A stretch of DNA of 64,000 nucleotides from Choristoneura fumiferana (GCF_025370935.1 NC_133478.1:15913486-15977485); one strand, 5' to 3'; positions 1 through 13,194 are shown, numbered from the stretch's first letter. Notes: generated from the letters alone by a model not told the origin. Numbers and translations: made by a program.

Positions 1-505
1 AATGGTTTTAAAAGACCTATCCAACTATACCCCACAATATAGGGCTAGTCGAGAAAAAAAATCACCCCCACTTTACGTTTATGGGAGGTAGATTTTTTTT
101 TTACTTTTTTTATTGTACCACTGTCGGCGTGACTGATATGTATATTCATGTCAAATTACAGCTTTCTAGTACTAACCGCCCCTATCCTGCCGTGAAGCAG
201 CAGTGCTTCCACTGTTGTGTTCGGCGTGGAGAGTAAGACAGCCGGTGAAATTACTGGCACTTGAGGTATCCCATCTTAGGCCTCTCTCTAGGTTGGGAAC
301 GCATCTGCAATACCCCTGGTGTTACAGATGTTTATGGGCGATGATGATCTCTTACCATCAGGAGACCCACTTGCTCGTTTTCCATTCAGTCGAATAAAAG
401 AAAAACGGTCTCTGAGCTTCCCCCGGGGAGTCAGACAGACAGACGGACAGACATGGCGAAACTATAAGGGTTCCTAGTTGACTACGGAACTCTAAAAAAC
501 AGTTA
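1..505 (+). repeat. Dispersed lepidopteran repeat, split by a LINE fragment
   Basis: The outer parts (1-186 and about 409-505) match a repeat I associate with lepidopteran genomes, marked by a poly-C/poly-T start and by ATGGCGAAACTATAAGGGTT near 453. Its end (GACTACGGAACTCTAAAAA) resembles the GGTTCCGTAGCC motifs at 22130 and 23150. The middle is occupied by a LINE 3' fragment. No coding potential; the 64-codon frame at 203 lies in the LINE fragment. Confidence 0.5.
187..408 (+). mobile_element. Non-LTR retrotransposon 3' end, copy 1
   Basis: About 220 bp nearly identical to 7185-7400, starting at CCTGCCGTGAAGCAGCAGTG and ending in CAGTCGAATAAAAGAAAAA. The A-rich end and 5' truncation fit a retrotransposed LINE 3' terminus. 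A third, shorter copy is at 32350-32455. The open frame over it is an incidental or relic C-terminal reading and not a gene. Confidence 0.6.
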
Positions 506-3500
506 GGTATATAAAAATATACAGGGTAAGTTACTATTTACCTTGTATATTATATATTGTCTAATTTTCAGCTTTATCGCTTTAGAGCAATCTATTCCAG
601 GCAACTTTTTACAACAAAATCATCTGACTATCGTAAAACAATATTGTATTTAAATCTTCTTTCTTCATCATACATAACGCTCGCTGCGATTCTTCTCAGA
701 AATCTGATCGCAAGTCTCTTCCATTAGACCTACATCCCCACTCGCTTCCCAACTGACGTTTCTCAAGTGTAAACGGGATAGAGAGATTATCACACAACAC
801 TTTCGTGTTAAGAGCCTCTCTGAAATCTTTATTGAGTGGCGATAAATTGATTTTGCGGAACCCTTACGACGGTTCCGTGTAAAGGGATGTACGCAAAGCA
901 AGAAATCTGGGCGTAACAAAGAGCCGGAGCTCATTGTTATGAAGATTTTCTTTTAGTACCTATACAATTGTAGCGAATACTGATGGTCCATCACCCTCAC
1001 TTCACATAGGTTCGGGAAATTGTATGTTGCCATTGAAATTTGGTATTATTTGTTTTAGGAAACATGATGACAAGCAAGCAAACGAGTCAACAGAACTGAT
1101 GGTATCTATAATCAGTAACAAAAGTTAGTAGACACATTGATAGTTAAAATACCACAAACGGGACACACACACAGACACAATATTTTTCGTAGAGACATTA
1201 TTTGCACATAAGATACTGAATAAAAATTAGGCGTGATTGTAGTCAGACGCAAGCCTATTTCTATCATCATCATCATCATTTTTGTCAAAAGTGACTGAAC
1301 AGTGTACTTGCACAACAAGCTGGACAGTAAAATGATAAAAGTCAGAAAATTATAATTTACAAAATATTTTGTCAGATTTTCCAATGTGATTTCATTTAAT
1401 TAAGTATATCAAGTAATTTTATTTCATCAAGTATGTTTATGTATGTTTTAAATCTGTCTATTAATTCATATCAAAGATATGACAATACACATTTTACTTA
1501 AAGAAAAAATGAAGAAAAGAAAATACATTATTCACAACACAAGACACAACTATATTATTAGGTACAGATAAACAACACAAAGGTATGTGTCATTGCGGTT
1601 GTGAATCGGACACTGGCTCAACATAATGCTGAAGCGTTAAAAATGCCCCAGCGCTGATTTTCTATCATTCTACTATCATAAACTTCATTTTACTATCAAT
1701 CATTATTCTACTACCTTCCTGCAGTGCAACAATGATCTTAATGAACATGGGTGATGTTGGCAGGAGGGCGCTTTGTTTTATTAAAATTATCAAATTACTA
1801 TTATTAGTTTTTGTATCATTAGTACTTTAATCACAAATTACAAATTTAAATGAACGAGTAAATGATAAAAACAGCGACGTTCACGGTAAACTTTACAAAG
1901 CGAACTTTAGCAAGATAGCCGCGCTGGTTCCGTTTTTTGCCACGATCTTTGGGAAATTGTACGCTAGTCGGTGTAAAAAGCACGACAACGATAACGCACA
2001 TACACAATTATGAAAGAGATTAAAAGACTGATAGGTTGGCACTCTTCTCGGCGATTGACGAACTTTAAACTGAAGATAGAAATAAGTAATTTTAAACATG
2101 TTTAAACTTTGTATAACCTTGAACGTAACCATTTTCTATTATTTGCAAGTACCTATCGATGTATATATCACATCATGTATAGTAACATATGTAACTACGA
2201 GTATAAAAGAGTGCAGTTAAAGATAAAAAATTGGATGTGATCATGGACATTCGTTGCTGACTGGACGTGGTTGGTGGAAGTGATCACGGAAACATGCATC
2301 ATCAGAGGGTTCGATTATGCTGCCGGTGTAGATGACAAAACTAAAATAAGTCATGTCTTGTAGTTTACCGGATTTTTTTATTCACATTCCAGAACACGTA
2401 CCTACCGCAAGCGACGAGATTCGAAAGTAAGATAGTGGCAGCAATTTGGACGAATCTTATGCAAGGCCCTTTTACCTGAAGTGCATAAATAAAAACAAGA
2501 TAGAAGGAAACCACCGCGACTAGGTTTTGTTTAACTGGCCGTGTTAGTATGTTTATAAGGTACTTATATTTATACTCAGAAACTGTATTTGACTCTCAGG
2601 CTCAGCTATAAGTTTCAGTATTAGTCATAATTTAGAAAATATACTTACTTTGACCATTCTACTCTGCTGAACGGAAAAGCAAGTCAAAAGGTTGCAGTTA
2701 CATAATATTACGAACCTACGCAAAATAATGCCTGAACCAATCAATTGTAAATAATGAAATGTTGTGTAAAAGGTTAAATCTATTTCAGTTTTTGCCAGAG
2801 CTATTATATCCTGCAACGTTCCCCCATTTCTTTGACATATTAGATCTTTCGTTGCCTGGAATCTACGGTAATAAATCCAGCTAAATTGATATTTAACTTA
2901 TCCTAAGAAGACATCAAAATTTCAAGCGGGTTTATGGATCACGTCATACGTACATAATATAAGTCTTATATTATAAGAAATGTTATTATAGCCGGGGAAA
3001 TGGGAGGCTTATAACCGGCTCTGCCATAATCCCGGAGTAACGTTAAGCAGAAGAAATAAAACGCTACTAAGCTGCTATTGGAAGTAATTTTTATTTAAGT
3101 GTTTCCGTTATGTTCGGTTCAGCGTTATTCATGTTTGAATGGAGGTGAGAGCTTTTTATGCACACGCAAATTGAAACGGTTATACAATTCAGTGTAAAGG
3201 GAACGTGGTGGTTATTTTTTCTTAATAAAGTGCACGTGTTAAGGAAGTAGATTCGTTCGGTCGTTTTAGAGTATAAAGTTTTTTATTAATTTTTCTTGTA
3301 TTTTTATTATTTCTCGTTTTCTAACTAATATTGTAACTTACATCGTGAGTCCACTCGTGACCATGGCCACTGTGTAATGTGGTTCAAATTTCGAGGTAGT
3401 TATTACTCGTTTGTTAGCGTGATAAGTTCCAATTGTAGTAGTAGTTAAGAATGAAAATCGCTAAAGTTTAAAACTTTTTTTTTTATTTATTAAGGCAACA

Positions 3501-4924
3501 AACAGTCACATAGTTAAACATTGCATTTAAGACTTGATAAGCTATAGACCTGGAGTGCCATAACAGTAATAAAGCATACATCGGTAAACAGGAATGGTAG
3601 ATGCGATAAAATGGCAATTGCAATTGAAGTAAAAACGGGTACAATAATAATCCTTATACGCTGAAAAAACTGGTATGGAGTTAAACAAGAAAATTGGAAA
3701 ATTGTATACGACTGCGTGCGATTACTTAGCATTTAAATGACAAATAACACGGTTCTTGAAATTAATACAGTTTCTTTTAAACCCCTTAAAACGATAAGTT
3801 CGCCTTTGTACATACATTATATCTAAATTTTTGTCAGTTGTGTTTGTTTATTTCTTTTTTTGTACAGTAAAGTTTTTACATAAGTACATACAAACAAACA
3901 TTATATTTTCGTGCTTGAAAAAAACAACTATCAGGAAAAAATACAGAAACAACTCGGTTTTCTCTATTATGCGTAAATAGAGAATTGAAGCAAGTAAATA
4001 AACTTCAGAAAAGGTATTCATAATTCAGGCTGAAACTATCCAAAAGCTGTGTAAAATGTCAACTTACTCACTAATGCATTTTACTTTAACATTAACACTT
4101 ACAGTGTTTTGACGCGTTTAACTTAATTTAAAGTTATTATTACAAAAACGTTTTAAAATTAAATTGTTTAGGTGAGCATATTTTGCAGCGTAAACTTTGT
4201 GTTTAATGTATAAAGAGCGTATTCAAATTCAACTCAGACATAGCTTAGAGTAAGCCTTATTAGATTATGTTTCTCTTTAGATTCGAATTTAGCGCGACGT
4301 TTGAATAAATTACCTTGTGATATTTGGCAAGGTTCGTATTTCAGCAAACACGTTATATCTGGATGTTACAATGTTTTGAGGTAATTACATTACAGTTATT
4401 GACGTTAGAAATAACGTAGGTTATTTGAAGTTTTTGTTTTTTGTTCGTGAATTTTGCCATGGTTATGCCAAACACTGTTTTAGCGCTTTTTGTATATATT
4501 TTTTGTCTTAGCCCAAGTTTTCTTCATCTTATTTTAGTACGGGTCTTCCTGGCCAGATGTTTCAGATATTATGTAAACGGTGATTTTAACATGGCATTTG
4601 TGATTTCTTATTATAAAAAGAAGAAGGAAACATCTGTCCGTTTTACAATACCACTTTCTTTAAAAACTTAAAATATAATTAAGTTGATAACGAAACTTCA
4701 GTTGTATTAAGTTGACAACAAGATAAAAAAAATCGGAATATCATTAAATAAGTGAATGAGGTGAGAGGAGCTACATGTAATCACAGAGACAATTTTACGC
4801 ACCTGAACAAGTTGAATCCTGCATTGATAAAATGCTCGCAATTTCGAACAACTAGGTGGTAGGTAAGTAGGTACTTAATTATATTAAAAGAAACAAATAC
4901 AATGCATTAGTTACATTTTAAATA
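506..4924. other. Intergenic, no gene seen
   Basis: AT-rich sequence with only short frames lacking recognisable domains. It contains a small (ATC)n tract near 1264-1279 and, at about 3335-3475, a fragment of a dispersed repeat also seen at 11920-12180 and 39310-39385 (GTGATAAGTtCCa followed by AGTAGTTAAGAATGAAAATC). Confidence 0.5.
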
Positions 4925-5325
4925 TGATGTTTCTTAGTACAATTTACTGCTTAGCTTAGGACCTACGCAATCGATATCCAAATAGAAATAGTTATGTAGG
5001 TAATGTAAGTGTCATTTTTCAAGTCGGCTGGCCGGGTTCGATTCCCGAACTGAGTACAAGTTTTTTTCAAGGTCACTAAAATTAATGTCATAGTATAAGA
5101 ACAGATATTTGTACTTTATGTTTAAACTGTGTATTATGTTACTATTTTTATATGGGTTTTCATGTATTTTTTTTTCCGGTTTATTTGTTTGTAATTGTGA
5201 AAATTTTATTGTATTTGTGTGTGTTCCGTATTAGTGAATAAATGTCTTCTTTCTTTCTTAATAGATATTTAGTTTCAGACTTGCCCTTACTGACCGATCT
5301 AAATGTGCTGCCCTGTGTACCTACA
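4925..5325. repeat. Partial copy of the 16664-17247 fold-back element
   Basis: The left part shares ATCGATATCCAAATAGAAAT and CGGGTTCGATTCCCGAACTG then AGTACAAGTTTTTTT with the element at 16664-17247. The right part (from about 5268) shares the arm TTTCAGACTTgCCCtTACTG followed by ACCGATCtAAATG. Between them, about 5090-5262, sits a LINE-like 3' end finishing GTGAATAAATGTCTTCTTTC, probably an insertion. Confidence 0.5.
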
Positions 5326-5853
5326 GAAAAATAAATAAATCACGAGATTTTAAACTAAAACGTTGACATTTTGCTGAATATTCTCGATTGAAATGTGAGA
5401 AATACGGGAAAGTGTCTTTGTTTCTAGCCAGTTACATAAGTAAATAGTCAATAGTAGCGGCCATGTGTTATTTTTCCTCGCTGTTATATAAAAATATCGC
5501 ATCGTAATAATTTAAAAACCTCCTCTCCCGTAAAGATTATCCTTATAGTCGCATATTTGCCGTCTTCAAAATTACCTGTGGTATAAATCATCCTTTCCTC
5601 AAAAAGCTCATGCGGAAAAAATATTCCGAAAACTCAAGAAAACTGGATAAGTGCTTGGAGGGAAATGATTAAAATTTCATTATCCAAAATGCAAAAGCAA
5701 GATTCTTTGAATAATTGAAGGGAAAATGAGCAGATGCCTGAGTCGGTGGGATAGCGTGGGTGACAAGTTGGAAGTACCAAGGGTATATTTAAGAGTAGCA
5801 CTTGTCATACCGGCAGCCATAGTAATTTAGCGTACAATACAATGACTCTTTAT
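5326..5853. other. Intergenic, nothing recognised
   Basis: AT-rich unique-looking sequence with no reading frame, tandem repeat or inverted repeat that I can support. Confidence 0.4.
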
Positions 5854-6034
5854 TGTACCATCAGCCAAATATGTGGTCTATACCCTACAAGTAAAGTTGA
5901 TCATCGATTGCATGTCATAAAACAATTATGCCAATTGACGTGTCTGTCTACTTGAAAGATCGACTTTAGCGACATATTCATTTGATAGGAACTTGTTTAA
6001 AAATTGATAGACCACTTATTTGGCTGATGGTACA
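5854..6034. mobile_element. Palindromic MITE, family M4 (intact copy)
   Basis: 181 bp bounded by inverted ends TGTACCATCAGCCAAATA and TATTTGGCTGATGGTACA, with the inversion continuing through GTGGTCTAT. No coding capacity. Its reverse complement aligns along its whole length with 42541-42675 plus 43240-43276, which defines the family and shows that the second copy was later split by an RTE insertion. Superfamily not determined; the flanks (TTTAT/TTAAA) do not give a clear duplication. Confidence 0.8.
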
Positions 6035-6377
6035 TTAAAAATAGTAAGCGACACAGAAACAGGTACACAGAGAGAAAAATTACAAGGTAAGCAATAGGCG
6101 GCTTTATCGTGTAAAAGCGATATCTATCATACACATACGCATATATATACGTATAATAAGTCTAGATCTATTTATCAACATCCTCAATTTCATAGATCTC
6201 ATCTTAAATCGAGTTTACACATGTTTTAAGACGTGATCCTCATTATATTTAATATCGGCTGTTCGTTAGCGTGAAAGAGCAACACACTTGTTCACATACA
6301 CGTACATACAATTCATTTTGATTTATGCTTATTCTAATTATCTTATTACGAGTTATTGCTTGCAACTTCATCTACAT

Positions 6378-6620
6378 AATTATTTTTTACCACTATCCCG
6401 CGGGAATTATGCAATTTTTCGGCTTAAAAACTATCCTATGTCCCAGGGACTCAAGCTCTCACCTACCTAAAATTTTATCTAAATCGGTTCAGCGGTTTAT
6501 GCATGAAGAGCTAACGGGAAGACAGACAGGCAACCTGGCATCATTCTCAAGGCATTGGGTTACATACACAACTACACATAGACAAATAGTTAAATTCACA
6601 TTTATAATATTAGGATACCT
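6378..6620 (-). mobile_element. Degenerate non-autonomous Helitron
   Basis: Reading the minus strand, the element starts near TAATATTATAAATG, the usual 5' motif of small lepidopteran Helitrons. It runs through an AAATCGGTTCAGCGG-type segment and ends near CCCGCGGGATAG, the relic of the 3' GC hairpin. The final CTAG is not preserved. The 101-codon frame across it is incidental. Confidence 0.5.
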
Positions 6621-6634
6621 AGGGCAATAAAATG

Positions 6635-6725
6635 AGGGTTCACGGTGGATGCAGGCCGCTTCCAACCGAAGGGGAGGCCTTTATCCAACAGTAGACCTCC
6701 TAAGCTGATTATGATGATGAATAAA
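6635..6725 (+). mobile_element. RTE retrotransposon 3' end fragment
   Basis: Translates as RWMQAASNRRGG and ends in AGCTGATTATGATGATGA. This is the C-terminal end of the RTE-type ORF plus the (TGA)n tail, with an internal deletion relative to the copy at 42676-43227. Confidence 0.65.
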
Positions 6726-6884
6726 ACGCTTAATCAATTGTATGAACCAGCTTATACAGATTTTCAGGCCTTAACGAACGTCTGGAATACCCTTTGCAAC
6801 CCTTTGGAAGGTCTTTAAATATACAATGTTGATATTGTGCAACATGTCCTAAAGTAGGATTTAAATTGTGAATATAATTTTCCA

Positions 6885-6930
6885 TAATTTATTGAATCAG
6901 GCGTTACTTTGCGGAGGTCTATATTAATGA
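6885..6930 (+). repeat. Short dispersed repeat (TTTATTGAATCAGGCGTTAC)
   Basis: The motif TTTATTGAATCAGGCGTTAC followed by TTTGCGGAGGTC recurs inverted at 17150-17200 and, diverged, at about 37253-37300 and 37800-37840. The 17 kb copy is flanked by a 13-bp direct repeat, so this is a mobile sequence. Confidence 0.55.
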
Positions 6931-7059
6931 ACTATTTAAAACAATTAATTTGCTCACCCGCAACCTTATGATAACTACGCTTATGCAAGATATGCGTGTT
7001 TATGCAGTTCCTCCACCTCCACACTGTAAGAACACACATAAATTACACAAACCCATTTA

Positions 7060-7400
7060 TTACCACCACCACACTACACGCGTTTCGAACGCGTTTCGAA
7101 CTTAACCAGAGCTCATCTTCAGAGCTTTTGCAGGTGGTAGGACCTTGTGCAAGGTCCGCCTAGATGCTACCACCATCTTGATCGCTAATCCTGCCGTGAA
7201 GCAGCAGTGCTTGCACTGTTGTGTTTCGGCGTGGAGAGTAAGACAGCCGGTGAAATTACTGGCACTTGAGGTATCCCATCCTAGGCCTCTAGGTTGGGAA
7301 CGCATCTGCAATACTCCTGGTGTTGCAGATGTTTGTGGGCGGTGGTGATATCTTACCATTAGGAGACCCACTTGCTCGTTTTCCATCCAGTAGAATAAAA
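7060..7400 (+). mobile_element. Non-LTR retrotransposon 3' end, copy 2
   Basis: The longest copy of the family at 187-408. It begins near ACTACACGCGTTTCGAACGC, passes through ACCTTGTGCAAGGTCCGCC, and ends CCATCCAGTAGAATAAAATA followed by an (AT)n run. 5'-truncated and non-coding apart from relic frames. Confidence 0.6.
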
Positions 7401-10014
7401 TATATATATATATTTTCTAATTAGCCCTTAAATTGACAAAATTTTAAAAAGTTCGCCTCGTCGGTACTTTATAGACCAAAAAATTCTAAGTTAATAAAAA
7501 TACAAAAAGATATTCTTCTCTTAGTTCTTCCCTCTGTGGTGTACACTATCAATTTAAAATATGAATATTCAGTCAATAATCGGGTTAAATAATATGTTTT
7601 TGCTAGTTTTACCTGTTTTGTAGAGAAAAAATGCATTATTTTACTGTATATTTCATTCAAATTTTGAGTTAGGACAGTTTTTATTTCATGTGTGATATAT
7701 ATTGTTTCACAACACAGGTACTACTTTAAAAGATATTTTATAGAATACATAAGCCATATTATATCTGAGTTAAAATCGAAGGTATCTTGTAAAGTAAGAA
7801 AGAAAGAAAGAATAGTACATTGTTTTAGAGGCTGAAAAGTAAGCAATAGATGAACGAGTTAGTTTGAAGGCCGACCCGATTACAATCCAATGACTGCGTT
7901 GCTCTTGCCGATTTTAGTTATTCTTTTCTTCTTTTGTGACATAATAATTTTTTTTAAACGAGGCCGTTCTTAGTGGCCAGTCTGCCTATTATTTACTTGT
8001 AAGATGATCAACATATAATATCATCTATATTGACATGGGGCACATGTGCGTACAATAAAGAGTTATTATGTTGTAATATTTGTTAAAAATCATCTATTGA
8101 TAGTTTTTGAAATGAATAATATGTGAAAAAATATAGTTATAATCAGAGCCCGTAATTTTCGCGGCATTTTTGATCTATCATAGTGACTTCTCACTTATCG
8201 ACTCTACTTAATAATACGACTATCGTAAAATAATAATCTTAATATTTTTAACAAAGACACTAACTAATGGAACACTTATTTGCACTAAAACAGACATTGA
8301 ATATGAAATTAAATTATTATATTAAAAATTGTGAACTATTCATTATTTTCATTGCATAATGTATATTTATGTCTATTTCACAATGTCGACTGCTCAATAG
8401 TTAATTGGAAGAGATCGCTTTTTAACGATAAAACCGTCTACTTTTCACCTCTACCTTTAATATTTTTTAACATGTTGTGTATCGATATATCGAAATTGAA
8501 ATATCGGAAGTCCATAAGCAAGAAGTCACTATAACAGATCAAAAAACACAATCACACACACACACGAACACAACCTTCGCTTTAATATGAGTGGGATTCT
8601 GTGATAATGGGGGATCCGTTGGTAAACTTTTACGGAATATACACTCCCAAACATACACTCCACAATTCCATAACCCCTTTCCTTCGCCCCAGCAGATAAA
8701 GTTCCGCATCACCTTACTCAACCTTATCTATGATCAATTGAGTAGGTAGCAGATTGAGTAAAAAAGTAACTGGCACTTACCCACTTAAAAGAAAAAGGGT
8801 TCGCCCGTAGATCCATAACCTTTTACACAAGAATTTGAATCGTACATTTTTAGAGTTCCATGGCCCTCATAAGAAACTTATCGCACATGAAATCAAAAAC
8901 TGTCGTAACTGAAAGAGCATCAAATTTTGAGTTACAACAGTTTTTGAAATTCATGTGCATTATTAGTCTCGCCATGTCCGTATGGCTAAGAGACTTTTAC
9001 TGCTAGATAACTGTAGCTTGGAGTGAATATTTATGTTAACCATGCCGATAAACTAGTTGAACAACATTTTGAAACAAAAAAAATAGGGTCCTCCCCTGAA
9101 CGTAAATTGGTGATGGCTTTTTTCTGTTTTAACCCACAGGGAAAGGTGTTTTAAAAACACAATAACTTGGCAGAGATCATTTTTCAATTTAGGGATACGT
9201 TAACATAATATTAGGGTTACAACTGCTATTTTTTGTTAGAAGCAAGTGTTTCCCCATCCACAAACTAAACTGTTAACTTGAAAAAAAAAAGTTGTAAATG
9301 AATGGAATTTAAAACGAGAACTATCATAGCTTAGTTGGCTTTATAAGTTAACGACTAATAGTCGATCAAAATCTTTAAATAATTATGCCGTAGGGTATCT
9401 TAATACGGAAGCCTATACACTGCGCGTGGTCAAACACGCACTTGGGTGGTTTTAGTAGTCCCTCACCCGAAGTTAAGTCATCAATCTGTTCATAGGATTG
9501 CCGCAAATATCCTTACTGGGATTCAGAAGGTCTAGGTTCTTGAAGCATTATGAGGATTTTAGTTTGTAGCTTTTAACAGTATTTCAGGCAAAGCGGCTGT
9601 TTTTTTATTCTGTACCTGATAGGTGACAAACTGTGACAAACAAAGCCGTATTGATGCCGCAACACTGTCCGTTTGTATGTTTTGTGTATGCCACAGGGCT
9701 ATATCTCTAAAATCGTAATGGATGGCTATATCTTAGCTCAGAGTTTCGTTGTCTTGTTTACAACTCGGCGCACGGATCTCACCTGCATTAGCAATAAGTA
9801 TCGGCAAAATTCTGTCGGAGTGTTGTATAGTTACCAACCCTCTTTTTATGTTCTCACTCATTATAAACAAATGTTTAATTTTAAGTTCTCATAATAAATG
9901 AATTGTAAATTCTTAATTAGAATAATGATTTTTAAACCTTACATCTCAAGAATTGTAATTGTTGAGATTTTTTAAAAATAATGTGTATTCCTATTGCAGC
10001 TACGACAGAAAATA
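7401..10014. other. Intergenic, no gene seen
   Basis: Short frames only. An (AC)n tract lies near 8553-8566, an AAGA-type run near 7795-7812, and a fragment resembling the GCCATGTCCG repeat near 8970. Nothing else recognised. Confidence 0.45.
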
Positions 10015-10205
10015 TAAAATATAATAATAATAATAATAACCACCGGTAGCTTGGGCCCTACCCCGTTACCGGCGGCAAACTAGGTTAGGTTTTTATAATA
10101 TTTTTATTTCGTAATGTACTTTTCTGTATTTTACTTTTTAGAGCTATTATAAAAACCTACACCTAAGAATGAAAGAAAAATAAAGAACATAATAATAATA
10201 AATCT
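10015..10205 (+). mobile_element. Possible LINE 3' end flanked by (AAT)n
   Basis: An (ATA)n run, then GGCCCTACCCCGTTACCGGC, then an AT-rich stretch ending in ATAAAGAACATAATAATAAT. The layout resembles a 3' untranslated end with a trinucleotide tail; the family is not identified. Confidence 0.35.
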
Positions 10206-11369
10206 TTATTGTTTCAAAACACATGTATAATTACAATATGAACCCTGGAGACTGTGTTAGTTTTCACTGTGTTACAGTCTCCAGTAGATACCATTATCAT
10301 GAACATAGATTCTTTGTTAAGAACAAACAGACTATCAATTTGGGAAAACAAAAAGAAGACCATTAGGACAAAATAACCATCACCACCACTTGTACGTACA
10401 TCATATTGTGTGCGAGCGCGTGTGTGTGCGTGTGTGGGTGTGTGCGTGATATGAAATTAAATAAAAAAATTTTTCAACGAGTCAGTATAAAATAATACCA
10501 CACACGGCGTACATTTTACTTAGAAGCAGAGCTCTGCTAAAACTGAGTTTTAATAAATAGGTGCAGTCAAGGAAACTAAATCGCATTGGTATGCAATATG
10601 CTGGTGGGTGAAACCATTCCAAAATCAATTTCACTATGAAGTCTGAAGACGCATGGGATGTCAATATGACATTTCACGTTGCACATTGGTTCGAACCCTG
10701 GTACGCGATTCAGTCTCTTGTATGTCAAACAAATTTGTACGAAACCCTCAGTGAGCGAGTCTCGTAATGGGCTTTTGTTATATTCGTATTCCCATTGACA
10801 AAGCAGCGTCAAAGCACAGCTAAGCCATCAATACACAGCAATACCCTATCAATAGCCTACTAACCTTCTTACAAAACTGGAGAGTTCTGTAGTTTTCCTC
10901 CTTGCATAAGGGTTCAAAAGAAAAAAAGTATAAAGGAGCCTTTGTTCCTTAGATCACGTCCATTCCGTTAATTCAGGCGGTCTCGGGGCACTGATAAGGA
11001 TTAAATTATTAACGCCTTGTCTATACGTTTTATTTCAGACGGCGAAATAGTTTTGGGTTTGTTCTCTTGACAAAAAGTGCGGGAAATTGTCGTGTATCCA
11101 ATTACGGTCCTGGTTTTTTGGAGTTTTTTGGCACGCATTTTTTACAAGCTTTCATTTAATTTGCAATATTTGTTTGGATAGAGTTTCGCAAGTTGAGGGG
11201 ATAGAGAAGTATTAAAGAAACAAAATAATCTCATTATCTACTCAGGTCGCAACACAAGACGAGTACCAATTTAAAAACAATATATTGCGCTAAAACAGTT
11301 AAACTTTGTACCGGCGCACAATGAAACTTTTGTGAAAAATTATGGAGGTATCAAATTAAGAAACAAATA
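10206..11369. other. Intergenic with a GT-rich microsatellite
   Basis: An imperfect (GT)n stretch (GTGTGTGTGCGTGTGTGGGT) lies at about 10408-10450. Elsewhere only short frames. A fragment near 10200-10270 (CTTTATTGTTTCAAAACACA) may be an inverted LINE 3' end. Confidence 0.4.
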
Positions 11370-11590
11370 TCCATACTATACTAATATTATACATGCGAAA
11401 GTGTGTGTGTGTTTGTCTGTTTGTCCGTCTTTCACGTCGAAACCAAGCGATGAATCGACGTGATTTTTGGCATAGAGATAGTTTATGGGCCAGAGAGTGA
11501 CATAGGCTACATTTTATCCCGGAAAAATGCATAGTTCCCAAGGGAATAGCGCGCGATATCCGAATCCGCGAAGCCGCGGAAAAAAGCTAG
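11370..11590 (+). mobile_element. Small non-autonomous Helitron, complete
   Basis: Starts TCCATAC and TAATATTATACATGCGAAAG. Contains ACATAGGCTACATTTTATCC and CGGAAAAATGCATAGTTCCC, then a GC-rich 3' hairpin (CCGCGAAGCCGCGG), and ends GCTAG. Host bases A (11369) and T (11591) flank it, the expected A/T insertion site. No ORF; such elements depend on Rep/helicase supplied by autonomous Helitrons. Confidence 0.8.
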
Positions 11591-11919
11591 TATGCAATTT
11601 TATAATTATTACCAATTATGTGTGTGTTGCATGGATGGAATGAAATGTTGTGATGATTATGAAAACTGCACGACAATAGGACACTACAATAATGTGAAAC
11701 AACTGATAAAAATATCCTGTCAACAAAGTTAAATATATATATCAAAACGGCTGAACTGATTATGATAAAACATGTCTAAGAACCATCGCTAGAAAACAGG
11801 CTTTCAAATAAAAAAGGTGCCACAGACAGATACACAGACACTGATAACAATATCTTATAACACCCCTCTTTTTGCGTCGGGGGTTAAAAACAGAGTGAAA
11901 TACCATAATCGAGTCTTAC
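11591..11919. other. Intergenic, nothing recognised
   Basis: AT-rich, no coding frame or repeat structure that I can support. Confidence 0.4.
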
Positions 11920-12180
11920 CACGACACTCGAGTAATATTTACCTCGACGCTTCGATCACATTGCCGTGAGCGTGGTCACGATCAGACGAGTACCTAGACG
12001 AGTAGTCTACTTTGTGATCACGGCGACTGTAATGTGGTCGAAACGTCGAGGTAAATATTACTCGTGTGACGTGATAAGTCCCGTTTATAGTATTTAAGTA
12101 TAACTGAAAATCACGAAAGTTTAAGAACATTATAAAAAAAGTTTTTGTTGACTGTACTTGCATTGTCACCAAACTTCATT
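11920..12180. repeat. Fold-back dispersed repeat
   Basis: The left arm (about 11922-11998, containing AGTAATATTTACCTCGACG) is the imperfect reverse complement of the right arm (about 12012-12075, CGTCGAGGTAAATATTACTC). The part beyond the right arm (GTGATAAGTCCCG, then GAAAATCACGAAAGTTTAAG) recurs at 3335-3475 and 39310-39385. The 77-codon minus frame here is incidental. Confidence 0.6.
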
Positions 12181-12749
12181 TGCATACCAAATTTCATGTC
12201 GATGCCATTAATCGTTGAAGAGTTTCATCCTGCGGAGACGGTCCTGGCCGAATTACCAGAATGCATGTGACTACCAGATTATTGTATTGTCACGCAATTT
12301 ACATAAATATGCCAAATTTCAAGACAATCTGACTACTAGAAGTGAGTCAAATTTAACTTGCAAGATTTGATCCGCACATACATACAAGATACATTGCAAA
12401 TTAAATAAAAGGTTAATAAGAACAGAGTGAATTGGCTATTACGGTGTCGAAACCTAAAGTGCAAACTAGTCAAACGATAAAATATCTATGGACTTGCAGA
12501 TTGCAATATTCCGTGGCGTACAAAAATCCAAACGAAAATAACTGATATTTTCTGTGAACGCCTAAGATACGGGGCTTACCTCACTCTCAAGCTCTAGGCA
12601 TTGAAAGGTTTGCGAGACGAAAACCGCAATTCTTTGACCAAAATTTCTAAATTTATTTGGCATATCTGAACTTCAAAGAGTTAAGTCAGACAGAATTAAT
12701 TTTCGATCTGAAGTATGTATTATTTCTTGAACTAGCTAGAGCTTATAAC

Positions 12750-13135
12750 TTTTTAACAAAAACTGGAACCGACTTCAAAAACCTAGAAAATAACTTTCTA
12801 CTACCTAGTATAAAGTCGGTGCCTCAGCACGAGCCAGCAGAAGTGGAACTACCTATTGGTAGTCGTCTACCTCACCTTTATAATATATATTGGGCTTCAA
12901 TCACTCCTGCTGGCTCGTGCTGAGGCACCGACTTCAATTCAAACTAGTAGAAAAATATATTTCAAGGTATTTGAAGTCTGTTCCATTTTTTGTTAAAAAG
13001 ATTTTTTTGTCCTTTGGTACAAAAAAGAATTTTAAAATTCGGATCACAATTGGCAGAGTTATCACGTAACAAACATACAAAAAAAACAGATGAATTGAGA
13101 ACCTCCTCCTTTTTTGAAGTCGGTTGAAATTATAA
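12750..13135. repeat. GACTTCAAAAA-type repeat with perfect 28-bp inverted repeat
   Basis: 12813-12840 and 12907-12934 are perfect 28-bp inverted repeats (arm begins AAGTCGGTGCCTCAGCACGA) around a 66-nt loop. The flanks carry CCGACTTCAAAAA and the opposite-strand TTTTTTGAAGTCGGTTGAAA. Related motifs occur at 17415-17525 and 40530-40560, so this is a dispersed family. Confidence 0.65.
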
Positions 13136-13194
13136 AATAAGTCAGAAAAAATCGCTTTTTTAGATTTATTTTATATTATACACAACACAAACAT

